Assembly: GCF_005116675.2 (NCBI RefSeq)
Contig: NZ_CP050699.1
Span: 3,743,001-3,807,000 of the forward strand
Reading direction: 5' to 3'
Source of the DNA: Desulfosediminicola ganghwensis
Lineage (GTDB): Bacteria > Desulfobacterota > Desulfobulbia > Desulfobulbales > Desulfocapsaceae
Length of the DNA: 64,000 nucleotides
Positions 17,725-27,268 of the stretch are shown one piece after another. The position numbers and the translations under genes were made by a program. The notes beneath the pieces are model-generated. The model worked only from the letters and a program-made list of their open reading frames with translations, searched no databases and was not told where the DNA came from. Numbering within the stretch: position 1 is the stretch's first letter; each line of letters starts with the position of its first letter.

Positions 17725-18513
17725 TTATCAAAGTAATCACACATTGACGATAGTCGTTACAATTCAGGCAAATATCTTAGAAGACTGAGTGTCATGACAA
17801 TTGCGCACGCTGACACCACGGTTTTCTCAATAGAACTTTGCCTATAGCTGGTACATCTTCCATACTTCAAGCCTGCGATTCTTGCCCGCCCATCCTTACA
17901 TGGGCCAGCGCTGCAAGGAACTCGCTGCCGATATCCACATGGGTTTCGTCCCTCCTGGGCGGTGCCCCCTGTTTTCTACATGTCAGTGATGAATGCAACC
18001 AAAACGAATGCGTCCTCCTTATTGTGATTTGAGGTTGCATCATTTTTAGTAGCCGTTTAAAACACTAAACGAATCAACTCAGGAAATATCCGCCGAATAG
18101 ATGTTGTGCTTTTCAGGCTCTGTTATCATTATCTTCTTCACCGCTCCTCCCGACAGACATCTATGCTGATAGAACTCTTTTTAGTGGGGAACTGCAGGAG
18201 ACAGGAACTACACTCTTTCCCGGTATTGCCACTGCAAAACGTTATCACAGGCAATTTTAGGGAAAATTACAATACCATTAGACTTACACTATTTAATATG
18301 TGATTATTTCCACAATAATAGCATGTTGTACCATATACCGATTTGTATTCAGTTGCCTTTCACTGCCGATTACGAGTTGGCATATTATGAAAACCTCTTG
18401 ACAGCAGCCCCTTACAGATGCAGGATATTCTGCTGATTACAACTATCGCCGTACAGTAAATACAATTCTAGCCAACCCCAGCATAATAATCGCTTTACAC
18501 AAAGGTTATTCCT
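17725..18513. other. 789-bp intergenic region
   Basis: Between the GntR regulator and nadA. Small ATG-started frames (for example near 17838 and 18106) have no ribosome site or recognisable motif, and I regard them as chance. The nadA promoter should lie in the last 150 bp, where a TTGACA hexamer occurs near 18399. No riboswitch fold could be assigned by eye. Confidence 0.4.
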
Positions 18514-19563
18514 ATGTCGCATCCTAACGCTGACGCCCCTATCATTCCCGAAGTACATGTTCCTGATAACCCGGTCTGGCCCGCACTCGGCGAGGCCGCA
18601 ACCAAAACTCTCAAGACAGATATCAAAAAGATGCTGCAAGAGCAGAACGCGGTACTGGTCGCCCACTACTACACCGATGGTGAAATTCAGGATCTCGCTG
18701 AAGAAACTGGCGGTTGCGTAGCTGATTCACTTGAAATGGCCCGCTTTGGAACAGAACATGCTGCCAAGACCCTGGTCGTGGCCGGCGTTCGCTTTATGGG
18801 AGAAACCTCGAAAATTCTCAACAATGAAAAGCGGGTCATAATGCCCGATCTGGCAGCCACCTGTTCACTCGACGAAGGGTGCCCCAAGGAAATGTTCTCC
18901 CAATTCTGCGACGCACATCCGGAACATACCGTGGTGGTTTACGCCAACACCAGTGCGGAAGTGAAAGCTCGCTCTGACTGGGTGGTTACTTCCGGTATTG
19001 CCCTGCCAATTATCAAGCATCTGGCAGAGAAAGGTGAAAAAATCCTCTGGGGACCAGATAAACATCTCGGTCGCTACGTTCAGCGCCTTACCGGAGCAGA
19101 GATGCTTTTCTGGCCAGGCTCCTGTGTCGTACACGAGGAGTTTCGCTCAGTAGCTCTTGAACGATTAAGAAAACTTCATCCTGATGCAGCCATTCTTGTT
19201 CACCCTGAGTCACCGGAACAGGTTGTAGACCAGGCTGATGTGGTAGGATCAACCACCGCCCTGATCGATGCTGTCAAGACTATGGACCATCAGGAGTTCA
19301 TAGTCGCCACAGATGCCGGAATTTTTAACAAGATGCGCCAGGTAGCACCAGACAAGGTCTTGCTTGAAGCACCAACGATGGGTGAAGGAGCAACCTGCCA
19401 GAGTTGCGCACGATGCCCCTGGATGGGTATGAATTCCTTGCAGAATCTTGCCGAGGTGCTAAAAAATGGCAGCAACGAAGTTGAAGTTTCGGCCAACCTT
19501 GCTGCAAAAGCCAGGCTGCCGATTCAGCGCATGCTCGATTTTGCCAAAACCATGCGAAAATAA
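18514..19563 (+). CDS. nadA: quinolinate synthase A
   Basis: [4Fe-4S] enzyme that condenses iminoaspartate with dihydroxyacetone phosphate to quinolinate in de novo NAD synthesis. The 349-residue length fits. Conserved Cys ligands occur in [22 protein letters not shown] and [13 protein letters not shown], and [11 protein letters not shown] is the conserved N-terminal motif. AAAGG lies eight bases before the ATG. It is monocistronic, ending in a strong hairpin at 19630. nadB and nadC are not in the window. Confidence 0.95.
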   Translation: MSHPNADAPIIPEVHVPDNPVWPALGEAATKTLKTDIKKMLQEQNAVLVAHYYTDGEIQDLAEETGGCVADSLEMARFGTEHAAKTLVVAGVRFMGETSKILNNEKRVIMPDLAATCSLDEGCPKEMFSQFCDAHPEHTVVVYANTSAEVKARSDWVVTSGIALPIIKHLAEKGEKILWGPDKHLGRYVQRLTGAEMLFWPGSCVVHEEFRSVALERLRKLHPDAAILVHPESPEQVVDQADVVGSTTALIDAVKTMDHQEFIVATDAGIFNKMRQVAPDKVLLEAPTMGEGATCQSCARCPWMGMNSLQNLAEVLKNGSNEVEVSANLAAKARLPIQRMLDFAKTMRK

Positions 19564-19629
19564 GCTACTCCTGTCCTTACCGAACTTCGAACAACCAGAT
19601 CGTTTCTACACGAACAGCCCAAATACTCA

Positions 19630-19665
19630 AAAGTTACCTGATTCACATTCGAATCAGGTAACTTT
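19630..19665. terminator. bidirectional terminator between nadA and a convergent gene
   Basis: Perfect 15-bp inverted repeat AAAGTTACCTGATTC / GAATCAGGTAACTTT with a six-base loop, 67 bp after nadA and 81 bp before the end of the convergent glycosyltransferase gene. The terminal T/A runs are short. Confidence 0.75.
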
Positions 19666-19745
19666 GGTTAGTATGCTTTCAATCGCAGGACTGGTGCAAA
19701 ATGCATTCATTAACTCCCATCAGAAGTATTGGTCGAAATCACCCA

Positions 19746-20855
19746 TTACCTGCCGAATAGCCATTCAGTGTAATCCTCTCTAAGGCTGCTCCAGCAATAA
19801 CACTCAGTATTTTTCCTGCCTCGCTCACTGCCTAGTCTTCCACAGCGTGTTATCGCGTCCTCAAGTTTGTCTACCAGTTCCCCCTCGCTATACAAAAATG
19901 AAGAGTCAAAAAGTTCCGGATAGGAAAGACGATTCGGCAATAACGGCCTGCATCCCGCCCGAACCGCCTCAAGCACAGAGATACCAAAAAACTCGTGAAT
20001 CGAAGTAGAAATCACGATATCGCCCTGATGAAGCAACTCGGCATAGCGGTCTTTTGAGTCGGCATAGCCAAAATGAATTATTTCATTGGCGAATACATCT
20101 TTCGCCCAGGAAAAACACTCAGGCTGACTTTTAAATGATTGCCCCAGGACTATCAGCTTAAACTTGAGCCCACGTTGTTTTATCTTCCAGAGCGCCGTAA
20201 AAAAATCATCCGGATTCTTATCATGCTCCCAGCGGTGGTTCCAAACGATGACGGGCGCGGCTCCATTATCGTTTGGAATGTCGCTGTTTGGCACCTTATC
20301 AATCGCAGAAAAATCTATCCCCGGATAGAGAACCACACTCTTTTCCGCTATCGCCTGATGATGATCAAGAAGAGATGGCTCTGACGTCTTTTTTAAGAGC
20401 TTCCCACTTGAGTCCAAAAAAGAATTAAGATTGTAATGAGAGTTAAATGCCAGACGATCAGAGACCAGAGCCGTGTTAAAATTAATCGAAGTAAACTGAT
20501 GTATGGATGGATCTTTAACCTGGCTTGGGTATGCGAATTGATTTTCATGGAAATAGGTACAAAACCTCACCTGCGGATTCCAGCCCGGTAACCGTGAAAG
20601 CATTGCCCGCAATACAGCTACATCAACAAAGGTGGAGCAGAGAACCGTATCGAACCATCGCAGGTTCTCCGCCAGCCTCGCCACCTGTGATGCAAACCAG
20701 GGGGCAGAAACCCTCATGCGCATTTTCCACTTTCGGGCAGGGAGTGTGAAAAACACTGCCTGGCATTTCACGCTGCTGAGCAAGCCATCTAGAAATGCCT
20801 GGTGAGATCCGCCATAGTACGGTTCAATCACCAGTACACGTTTTTGCATTGTCAT
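19746..20855 (-). CDS. glycosyltransferase, tRNA-queuosine mannosyltransferase (QTMAN)-like
   Basis: About 369 residues from the preferred ATG at 20855 (MTMQKRVLVIEPYYGGSH). The N-terminal block (EPYYGGSHQAFLDG, PARKWKWRMR-like ARKWKMRMR, then FHENQFAYP) is the DUF3524 domain of the GTDC1/QTMAN group. The C-terminal half is a GT4-type domain with NHRWEHDKNP, HFGYADSKDRYAELL and STSIHEFFGISVLEAVRAG. Animal members mannosylate queuosine in tRNA-Asp; for bacterial members a similar tRNA role is an extrapolation. The longer frame to 20990 adds 45 improbable residues. No clear ribosome site is visible. Confidence 0.78.
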   Translation of the reverse strand: MTMQKRVLVIEPYYGGSHQAFLDGLLSSVKCQAVFFTLPARKWKMRMRVSAPWFASQVARLAENLRWFDTVLCSTFVDVAVLRAMLSRLPGWNPQVRFCTYFHENQFAYPSQVKDPSIHQFTSINFNTALVSDRLAFNSHYNLNSFLDSSGKLLKKTSEPSLLDHHQAIAEKSVVLYPGIDFSAIDKVPNSDIPNDNGAAPVIVWNHRWEHDKNPDDFFTALWKIKQRGLKFKLIVLGQSFKSQPECFSWAKDVFANEIIHFGYADSKDRYAELLHQGDIVISTSIHEFFGISVLEAVRAGCRPLLPNRLSYPELFDSSFLYSEGELVDKLEDAITRCGRLGSERGRKNTECYCWSSLREDYTEWLFGR

Positions 20856-21136
20856 ATTAAATTGGATTGCTCTCGCAACCTTCCTTTTTCTTAGCCGGTG
20901 GCGGAAGATATACGAATTATGTGTATGGCTTTTCGGATATATCATCTTATGATCATCTAGAAAAAGCGCTGCTGTGAGTCTTCCCGGCACAAAGGATTAC
21001 CAGGGCCCAATGGTATCATAAAGAACCCGGCTCTTCACCCTGCTTTTCCATTGAACAGGCTGAGTTTCCAATGTAAGGTGGATCAATCCTCATACCTGTT
21101 CAGCAGGAAACTGAAAACCGCACCGGAGACACATGC

Positions 21137-21955
21137 ATGTGGAAGTCTAAAGACGTTTATTATATATCAGGAAATACCGGAATTTTAGCTAAAGACTTGG
21201 GCACTGCCCTGCTCTGCCAGTTCCCCGAAACAAGTTTCAACGAAGAACTCATTCCTTTCATTCGTACCGAGTCTCAAGCCAGGAAAGCTCTCGATAAAAT
21301 ACTCAAGCAGTCGGCTGGCAGATACCCGATAGTTTTCTCAACCCTTTTCAGCAAAAATCTCAACAGGGTATTCGATGTCCCTGAGGTTGAGTTTATAAAC
21401 ATCTTTGATCACTTTCTCGGCCAATTAGAAGAATCCCTCGAAGCCAAAGCTATCCGGGAGGCCGGAACCGCCAGGGCCATGGATGATACAGCGATGAACA
21501 GGCGCGTTAACGCCATCCATTACTCAATTGCCCACGACGATGGTACCGGTACCAAAGATTATGATGATGCCGACCTGATCATTGTTGGCGTCTCCCGCTC
21601 AGGCAAAACACCGGTATCGGTTTTTCTAGCTACCCAAATGGGATTGAAGACAGCAAACTATCCACTGGTAGACGATAACCTGCAAACCTGCCGCCTTCCT
21701 CCTGAGATCATCCGCAACAAGAGTCGTGTTGTCGGCCTTTCAACCACTCCGGAAATGCTCCATGCATTCCGTGAAAAACGATACCAGGGAAGCACCTACG
21801 CCAAGGTTGCTACCTGCAACACCGAGTTGAAACAGTCTGACCAGATCTTCCTTAAGTACCACATACCAGTCGTTTTCTCGGATGGACGGTCCATCGAAGA
21901 GACCGCAACCCAGGTTGCCCAGGAGTTGCGCAATTTACAGGAAGTAAAGAAGTAG
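21137..21955 (+). CDS. PEP synthase / pyruvate phosphate dikinase regulatory kinase-phosphotransferase
   Basis: Bifunctional DUF299-family regulator that inactivates phosphoenolpyruvate synthase or pyruvate phosphate dikinase by ADP-dependent threonine phosphorylation and reactivates it by Pi-dependent removal. The 272 residues start with the typical YYISGNTGILAKDLG, and the P-loop GVSRSGKTP is near 155-163, followed by ANYPLV. GGAG lies eight bases before the ATG. The target enzyme is not in the window, so the choice between PEP synthase and PPDK cannot be made. Confidence 0.93.
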   Translation: MWKSKDVYYISGNTGILAKDLGTALLCQFPETSFNEELIPFIRTESQARKALDKILKQSAGRYPIVFSTLFSKNLNRVFDVPEVEFINIFDHFLGQLEESLEAKAIREAGTARAMDDTAMNRRVNAIHYSIAHDDGTGTKDYDDADLIIVGVSRSGKTPVSVFLATQMGLKTANYPLVDDNLQTCRLPPEIIRNKSRVVGLSTTPEMLHAFREKRYQGSTYAKVATCNTELKQSDQIFLKYHIPVVFSDGRSIEETATQVAQELRNLQEVKK

Positions 21956-22178
21956 AGGTAATATAGACTACGATCACCTACAGCAAATTGCCCGTAGGTG
22001 ATATACTACAGGTGCTGGATAAATTTCTTTCTTGATTCCGCTACCAGCCATGCACTCTAATGCACTCAGGAAGCACGGTGGAAAATTTCGTTCAAAAGAT
22101 TTCGCAAATAATTATCGTAAATTCACCTGCGTTCTCATCACAACACATGAACACTCAAACCTTCAAGATCTATCCTTC

Positions 22179-22658
22179 ATGACAATCAACTTTGCGCCCT
22201 GCTTCTGCTGCAGCGACCGCCCATTCAACCTCTGCTGTGAACCCATCCTGCAGGATCATGCCAAAGCCACAGTCCCAGAGGTTTTGATGCGATCGCGTTA
22301 CACCGCGTATGTTCTGAAAAACGAAACCTACCTGCTGGCAACATGGGCGCCATCCACCAGACCTGGAGCCCTTCTCTTGGAGGAGAGTACAACCAAATGG
22401 CTTGGGTTGGAGATCATTGCCAGCACTGAGGTTGTGCCTGAGAGCGATACTGGGGAGGTGGAATTCAAAGCCAGGTTCATTGAAGGCGATCAGCTATACA
22501 CTATGCACGAGAAGAGTCGTTTTATTCGACACTCCGGCCTCTGGTATTATCTTGATGGTACCTGCGAAATTGACAAACAAAAAGTCGCCCGCAATGGTCA
22601 TTGCCCCTGCGGGTCGGGTAAAAAATTCAAGCGTTGTTGCCTGCAGATAACCTCGTAA
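22179..22658 (+). CDS. YchJ-family protein with SEC-C motif
   Basis: Predicted 159-residue protein. It has an N-terminal Cys-rich SEC-C-like motif (PCFCCSDRPFNLCC), a central NTF2-like domain (RSRYTAYVLKN to YYLDG) and a C-terminal classical SEC-C zinc motif, CPCGSGKKFKRCC. This is the YchJ layout. The function is unknown; SEC-C motifs bind zinc and in SecA bind SecB or ribosomes. I start at the ATG at 22179; the upstream in-frame extension to 22032 has no family support. No strong ribosome site is seen. Confidence 0.82.
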   Translation: MTINFAPCFCCSDRPFNLCCEPILQDHAKATVPEVLMRSRYTAYVLKNETYLLATWAPSTRPGALLLEESTTKWLGLEIIASTEVVPESDTGEVEFKARFIEGDQLYTMHEKSRFIRHSGLWYYLDGTCEIDKQKVARNGHCPCGSGKKFKRCCLQITS

Positions 22659-22705
22659 TCCTCAGGCAACCACTTTGTCTCATCTGCACCAGTGCACCAG
22701 CCAAT

Positions 22706-23905
22706 TTACTGCATAAGCTCCAGCACCTTGTTGAGTAGCAAATCTGCAGTTCTGTCCTTTGAGGCAAAGGGCAATTTCTCCGAACTTTCATGTGTTATCA
22801 GGAGCAATTGATTGCTGTCCACCTCAAACCCCGTTGAATCTGAGTTGATATTATTCACCGCAATCATATCCAGGTTCTTGGCTTCGAGCTTTCTTTTCCC
22901 TTCTTCTTCCAGCCTGGTACTTTCTGCTGCGAATCCGATGAGAAGCTGTCCTTTTTTCTTTCGTTTGCCAAGCTCCAGGAGAATATCCGGGTTTCTCTCC
23001 AATTCCAGACTTTCCCCGATCTTTTCCTTTTTGACCTTTTCGCCGTAAACTGACTTTGCCCTGTAATCAGCCACTGCCGCTGATTTAATAACAATATCAG
23101 CAGCATCTGCATACTTCATGACCGCATCATGCATTTCCCGGGCAGTTTGCACATTAACCCGCTGAACACCTACAGGAGTTGACAGATTAGCCGGACCTGC
23201 CACCAATGTTACCTCAGCCCCACGCCGAAAGGCGGCTTTTGCCAGGGAAAATCCCATCTTTCCGGAGGAGCGGTTACTTAAAAACCGGGCAGGATCGATA
23301 GGCTCGCGAGTGGGCCCGGCCGTTACCAGAATTTTCTTGCCGGCAAGATCATGCACTGTCAACGCTCGCTGAAAGATTTCATCCACGTCTTCCCACTCTG
23401 GAAGACGCCCCTGCCCCTCTTCTTTACAGGCCATCATGCCAACACCAGGCTCAATCACTTGATATCCGTAACCGGCCAGTTTAGCGATATTTTCACGTGT
23501 TGCCGGATGCTCGAACATCCTGGTGTTCATAGCCGGGCAGATGTATATCGGCGCGCGGGTGGCGAGAACCGTGGTTGAGAGGAGGTCGCTGCTCATGCCG
23601 TGGGCCAGCCTGGCAATAGTCTCTGCACTGGCAGGAGCAATTATGACAAGATCAGCTTCCCGGCCAAGGTTGATATGGGCCATCCACTCATCGCTCTCAT
23701 TATCAAACATTCCCGTATGTGTTTGAGTTCCGGAGAGACTGCTGAAAGTCAGGGGAGTGACAAACTTCTGGGCAGCACTGGTCATCACCACGCTCACCTG
23801 GGCCTCCGCCTTGGCTAAAGTACTGACCCAGCCAGCGACCTTGAACGCTGCAATACTTCCCGTAACTCCAACAACTATATTTTTGCCGGCATATGCCCTG
23901 CTCAT
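22706..23905 (-). CDS. coaBC: phosphopantothenoylcysteine synthetase/decarboxylase
   Basis: Bifunctional coenzyme A enzyme. The N-terminal CoaC flavoprotein (about 1-185) shows GVTGSIAAFKVAGW, the probable active-site His in MAHINLGREAD and the PAMNTRMFEHPA substrate loop. The C-terminal CoaB domain shows KILVTAGPTREPIDPARFLSNRSSG. CoaB joins phosphopantothenate and cysteine, CoaC decarboxylates the product. The 399-residue length is standard. CGGAG precedes the ATG. A terminator of the upstream gene lies in the 107-bp gap before it. Confidence 0.95.
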   Translation of the reverse strand: MSRAYAGKNIVVGVTGSIAAFKVAGWVSTLAKAEAQVSVVMTSAAQKFVTPLTFSSLSGTQTHTGMFDNESDEWMAHINLGREADLVIIAPASAETIARLAHGMSSDLLSTTVLATRAPIYICPAMNTRMFEHPATRENIAKLAGYGYQVIEPGVGMMACKEEGQGRLPEWEDVDEIFQRALTVHDLAGKKILVTAGPTREPIDPARFLSNRSSGKMGFSLAKAAFRRGAEVTLVAGPANLSTPVGVQRVNVQTAREMHDAVMKYADAADIVIKSAAVADYRAKSVYGEKVKKEKIGESLELERNPDILLELGKRKKKGQLLIGFAAESTRLEEEGKRKLEAKNLDMIAVNNINSDSTGFEVDSNQLLLITHESSEKLPFASKDRTADLLLNKVLELMQ

Positions 23906-23943
23906 ATTCGCTCCGTGTTTACCCTCAAACTTGACAGATAGTT

Positions 23944-23982
23944 AAAAAAAGAAAAGCACGCCTTTTAACCAAAAGACATGCT
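23944..23982 (-). terminator. terminator of the Bax inhibitor-like gene
   Basis: On the minus strand AGCATGTCTTTT pairs with AAAAGGCGTGCT (12 bp including two G-U pairs, GGTT loop), followed by TTTTCTTTTTTT. A convincing intrinsic terminator. Confidence 0.85.
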
Positions 23983-24012
23983 CCTCTATGATCAGTAAAC
24001 CTACACCCAAGC

Positions 24013-24720
24013 CTACTCCCGGGCAACTCCAAAAAATCTAAGAAGCATCAGGAACAGGTTGATAAAGTCAAGATAAAGTGCAAGGGCGCCCATGATAGCA
24101 CCTTTACGAACCGCACTTTCTCCAGCCTCTAGAATACCCCCTTCACCCATTTTTTTGATCTTCTGCACATCATACGCTGTGAGGCCGACAAACACGATGA
24201 CTCCGATCATGGAAATGGCCCAGTAAAGGCTGGAGCTCTGCAAAAAGATGTTCACTATGCTGGCAATGATGATTCCGAAAACACCCATCATCATGAATGA
24301 TCCCATTCCGGTGAGGTCACGCTTGGTAACCAGCCCGTAAATTGCCATGGCCCCGAACATACCAGCGGTGATGAAAAAGGTTCCGGCAATGGAAGAACTG
24401 GTGTACATCAGGAAAATCATCGACAAAGTGACACCGTTTAAGGCGGAATATCCGACAAACAGCGCAGTGGCAGTCGAAGCCTTCAGCTTCTCAATTCTGG
24501 CTGAAAGATAGAAAACCAGGCCGAGTTCACCGATAATCAGCAGAAAGAAAAGAGGGCCGCGTACCAGAGTTGCCGCCAAACCACTATAGGCGGTGATATA
24601 GGCGACTATACCTGTCAGCCCGAGACCAACAGCCATCCAGTTAAAAACTTTGGCCAGAAAAATTGACGACGCCTCTGCCCGAGTCTGGGCAATGGCGGCC
24701 TGACTACCTTGTCCGTACAT
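24013..24720 (-). CDS. Bax inhibitor-1 / YccA family membrane protein
   Basis: Seven-helix inner-membrane protein of 235 residues, of the BI-1 (UPF0005) family. Hydrophobic segments are evenly spaced from about residue 27 to 232, and the family pattern GLTAYDVQKIKKM near the sixth helix and LYLDFINLFLMLLR at the C-terminus is present. Family members are linked to calcium leak or FtsH-associated membrane protein quality control, but the bacterial role is not settled. AAAGGAG is well placed before the ATG. It has its own terminator, so is probably monocistronic. Confidence 0.9.
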   Translation of the reverse strand: MYGQGSQAAIAQTRAEASSIFLAKVFNWMAVGLGLTGIVAYITAYSGLAATLVRGPLFFLLIIGELGLVFYLSARIEKLKASTATALFVGYSALNGVTLSMIFLMYTSSSIAGTFFITAGMFGAMAIYGLVTKRDLTGMGSFMMMGVFGIIIASIVNIFLQSSSLYWAISMIGVIVFVGLTAYDVQKIKKMGEGGILEAGESAVRKGAIMGALALYLDFINLFLMLLRFFGVARE

Positions 24721-24843
24721 GTTTCACTCCTTTATATGATAAGTGCTTTAAATGCAGATAAACTTTCACTTACGTATAGTAATTCTTCCTGCTGATTGTG
24801 CAAGGAAAAGAGAAGGCCGGACAAATCCTGTATTACGAGGAAG

Positions 24844-26247
24844 TTATCGTCCGTTTTGGCGGGCTACAGTAAGCAGTGTCCGGGCTATGATTTTAATATC
24901 CGTCCAGAGCGAATAATTCAGGATGTACCAGTCGTCCATATTGACTCTCTCCCTGTAATCTTCCACTTCAGACCGTTTGCCCACCTGCCATGGCCCGGTT
25001 ATGCCGGGTTTCATAGAGCAATAGCGGCCTGCACTCTCCTTATAGAAATCATACAGTTCTCTGCCGACAATGGGCCTGGCCCCCACTACACTCATTTCAC
25101 CTTTCAATACATTGATAAACTGAGGGAATTCATCAAGACTCAATTTCCGCAAAAGTTTACCAAGCCTGGTAATGCGCGGATCATTTTTCAACTTGAAGGT
25201 TTTGTTCCACTCTTCACGTAATTTTTCATCGGTTGCCAGGATTTCCTCAAGCTGTTCCTCCGCTCCCGCCCGCATCGTCCTGAACTTCAGACATTTAAAT
25301 TTTCGACCGGTCATGGTTATCCGTTCATGCCCATAAAATATCGGCCCACCATCAATCAGTTTAATCATGAGGGCTATTGACAGGGTCAGGGGCAGTGTAA
25401 CAGTAAGGACAAACATGGAGAATAAAACATCGAAACTTCGTTTCCACTCGGTATGTGGATTAAAGTTGAGGATGATCAGATCACCGAGGGACTGCAATTC
25501 AGCATGATGGAGGCCATAGAGATAGAGATCAGGAATCAGGTAGATCTTAGCACCGAGAGACCGGCACTCCCGCAAAATCTGAAAGATCATCTGCTCTGCG
25601 CGCATGGGCAAAGCGATGTAAACATAATCGATGTCATTACTATCGAGATAATCCTGAATATTGTCCACTGCGCCAAGCACCGGGATATCCATTACTTCAT
25701 CAACATCTTCTTTGTAAACATTATCGAAAAATCCCAGCACATCTATTCCCGCCCAAGGCATTGCCTCAATTTCCTTAACAAGAGTTACACCTAACTCCCC
25801 AGCTCCCACCACCACCGCCCTTCTGACATTTTTTCCTTTCTTACGTATCGCTCTCAAACATTTTCTGGCTGTTGCATGCAGGATGAATATCAAAAATGGT
25901 GTTGTCAGCGACCAGATCGTGAACACAACACGGGAATAGGCGTGAGATATTTTAAAGATGAAAAAATAGAACAGCAGCACTCCGGTTATTATGATCCATG
26001 CCTTTATTATGGCAATAAATTCCAGATAAAATTTACCACCACGCCAGGAACGGTACAGCTGCACCGATTGAAAGGCGATAAAGCTCAGCATAAAAGTGAT
26101 AATCATCAGCCTGGTGTAGTAGACACTCCATGGAACCCTGTACCAGTGAACAAGCATTGCCAGGTATCCAACGCAGAGGAGACAGTCAATTATATGCAGG
26201 ATTCTGGCAATATACGTACTCTGCTCTCTGAGATTGGTAGCAACCAT
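24844..26247 (-). CDS. undecaprenyl-phosphate sugar-1-phosphate transferase (WbaP/WcaJ type)
   Basis: Initiating enzyme that transfers a hexose-1-phosphate from a nucleotide sugar to undecaprenyl phosphate at the inner membrane. The 467 residues include about five N-terminal helices (15-120), a Rossmann-like domain (RAVVVGAGELG near 142) and the C-terminal bacterial sugar transferase domain, with KRSFDVLFS, FKCLKFRTM, RKLSLDEFPQF and SVVGARP. AGGA lies before the ATG. It is the distal gene of a long minus-strand glycan operon and would supply the lipid-linked primer for the polymer exported by Wzm/Wzt. The exact sugar cannot be read from sequence. Confidence 0.92.
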   Translation of the reverse strand: MVATNLREQSTYIARILHIIDCLLCVGYLAMLVHWYRVPWSVYYTRLMIITFMLSFIAFQSVQLYRSWRGGKFYLEFIAIIKAWIIITGVLLFYFFIFKISHAYSRVVFTIWSLTTPFLIFILHATARKCLRAIRKKGKNVRRAVVVGAGELGVTLVKEIEAMPWAGIDVLGFFDNVYKEDVDEVMDIPVLGAVDNIQDYLDSNDIDYVYIALPMRAEQMIFQILRECRSLGAKIYLIPDLYLYGLHHAELQSLGDLIILNFNPHTEWKRSFDVLFSMFVLTVTLPLTLSIALMIKLIDGGPIFYGHERITMTGRKFKCLKFRTMRAGAEEQLEEILATDEKLREEWNKTFKLKNDPRITRLGKLLRKLSLDEFPQFINVLKGEMSVVGARPIVGRELYDFYKESAGRYCSMKPGITGPWQVGKRSEVEDYRERVNMDDWYILNYSLWTDIKIIARTLLTVARQNGR

Positions 26248-26296
26248 AATATCCTGTGATTTGAATACATTTTTTACCGGTGGCCCTGCACGTGGG

Positions 26297-27268
26297 TCAT
26301 GCCTGTCTCTGTTTACTCCACCAGGATTTATGCAAACTGAGTTCTGGGACTACTGCGGCTGGTAACTTCTCAAAGTTTTTGCCGGCTTTATAACCAAGAT
26401 ATTTCATTGCGGTCCGAACAGAAAAATCTGCTATCAACCCAAAACGCCTTCTTTGCATAATTTCTGCAAAGCCTGACTTGAAGTAGGCGCCCCCTTTTCT
26501 CTCGGCTCTGCCGAAATCCTTGAATAAAGATGCCTCAACAGTGTGAAGTACACCGATATCAAAATACCGTTTAAACTCTTGGGAAATTTTGTAATTATGG
26601 CTGTGGTAGACAACAGCTTCGCTCACATATTGTGCGATATAACCCTTTTGCAATAACCTGCCTGCTGCAAATGTGTCTTCTCCAAAAATGAGACTGTCTT
26701 TGAAATAGCCAATTTCTGCCAGCGCAGATGCCCTGAAGGCAGCAAAGGAATTTGAGGTGAAAATTGTCCCCAACCCTGCAGTTTTTCGATCCTGATATCT
26801 GCGTACCATACTTTGGTCCAGATAATTGAAATGTCGCAGGTGGGCAGCGGCAAATGATGCATCCTGGCGCGGCAATTGGCGCCCATATGTCATAGCCAGC
26901 TGCTCCTGGTCAGCAAATGGTGCCACGAGATTTTCAACCGCTTTATCGTCTTTGGGTATTGCATCCTGGGTCATAAACAGCAGCAGTTCGCCTCTGGCTT
27001 TCTGTGCCATCATGGTTCTGGTGCCACCATGATCAAAATCTTCCCGGGCTATTATGGTCAGATCCACACCAAAATCGTTACAGATAGCCACCGACCCGTC
27101 TGTTGATGAAGAATCCACCACCAGAATCTCCTCAGCCTGTAAGGTCTGGCTGGCAAGGGACTCAAAAAGACTTCTCAGGTACTTCTCGCCATTACATACT
27201 GGGATAATAATAGATAGATTCATCGGATCAACTACTCCCCGGCTAGATGTGGGCTCGTCTCCAGCCAT
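26297..27268 (-). CDS. GT2 glycosyltransferase (rhamnosyltransferase-like)
   Basis: Family 2 glycosyltransferase of about 323 residues in the polysaccharide operon. The GT-A fold opens with LSIIIPVCNGEKYLRSLFESL, followed by VVDSSSTDGS and the acidic metal-site region MTQDAIPKD; GEDTFAAGRLL is the probable catalytic-base segment. I choose the ATG at 27268, which overlaps the upstream stop codon (TGATG) and follows GGAG; a later ATG at 27223 is possible. It probably adds a sugar to the O-chain or its adaptor. The substrate is unknown. Confidence 0.85.
   Translation of the reverse strand: MAGDEPTSSRGVVDPMNLSIIIPVCNGEKYLRSLFESLASQTLQAEEILVVDSSSTDGSVAICNDFGVDLTIIAREDFDHGGTRTMMAQKARGELLLFMTQDAIPKDDKAVENLVAPFADQEQLAMTYGRQLPRQDASFAAAHLRHFNYLDQSMVRRYQDRKTAGLGTIFTSNSFAAFRASALAEIGYFKDSLIFGEDTFAAGRLLQKGYIAQYVSEAVVYHSHNYKISQEFKRYFDIGVLHTVEASLFKDFGRAERKGGAYFKSGFAEIMQRRRFGLIADFSVRTAMKYLGYKAGKNFEKLPAAVVPELSLHKSWWSKQRQA

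Noticed and set aside
17838-18303. Two small plus-strand frames before nadA
   Set aside because: Composition not protein-like, no ribosome sites, no motifs.
18300-18513. Possible NAD-sensing riboswitch before nadA
   Set aside because: No recognisable conserved core or stable stem set could be drawn by eye. A covariance-model search would be needed.
21973-22002. Inverted repeat ATCACCTAC / GTAGGTGAT after the PEP synthase regulator
   Set aside because: No U-tract on either side. A hairpin is possible but terminator function is not supported.
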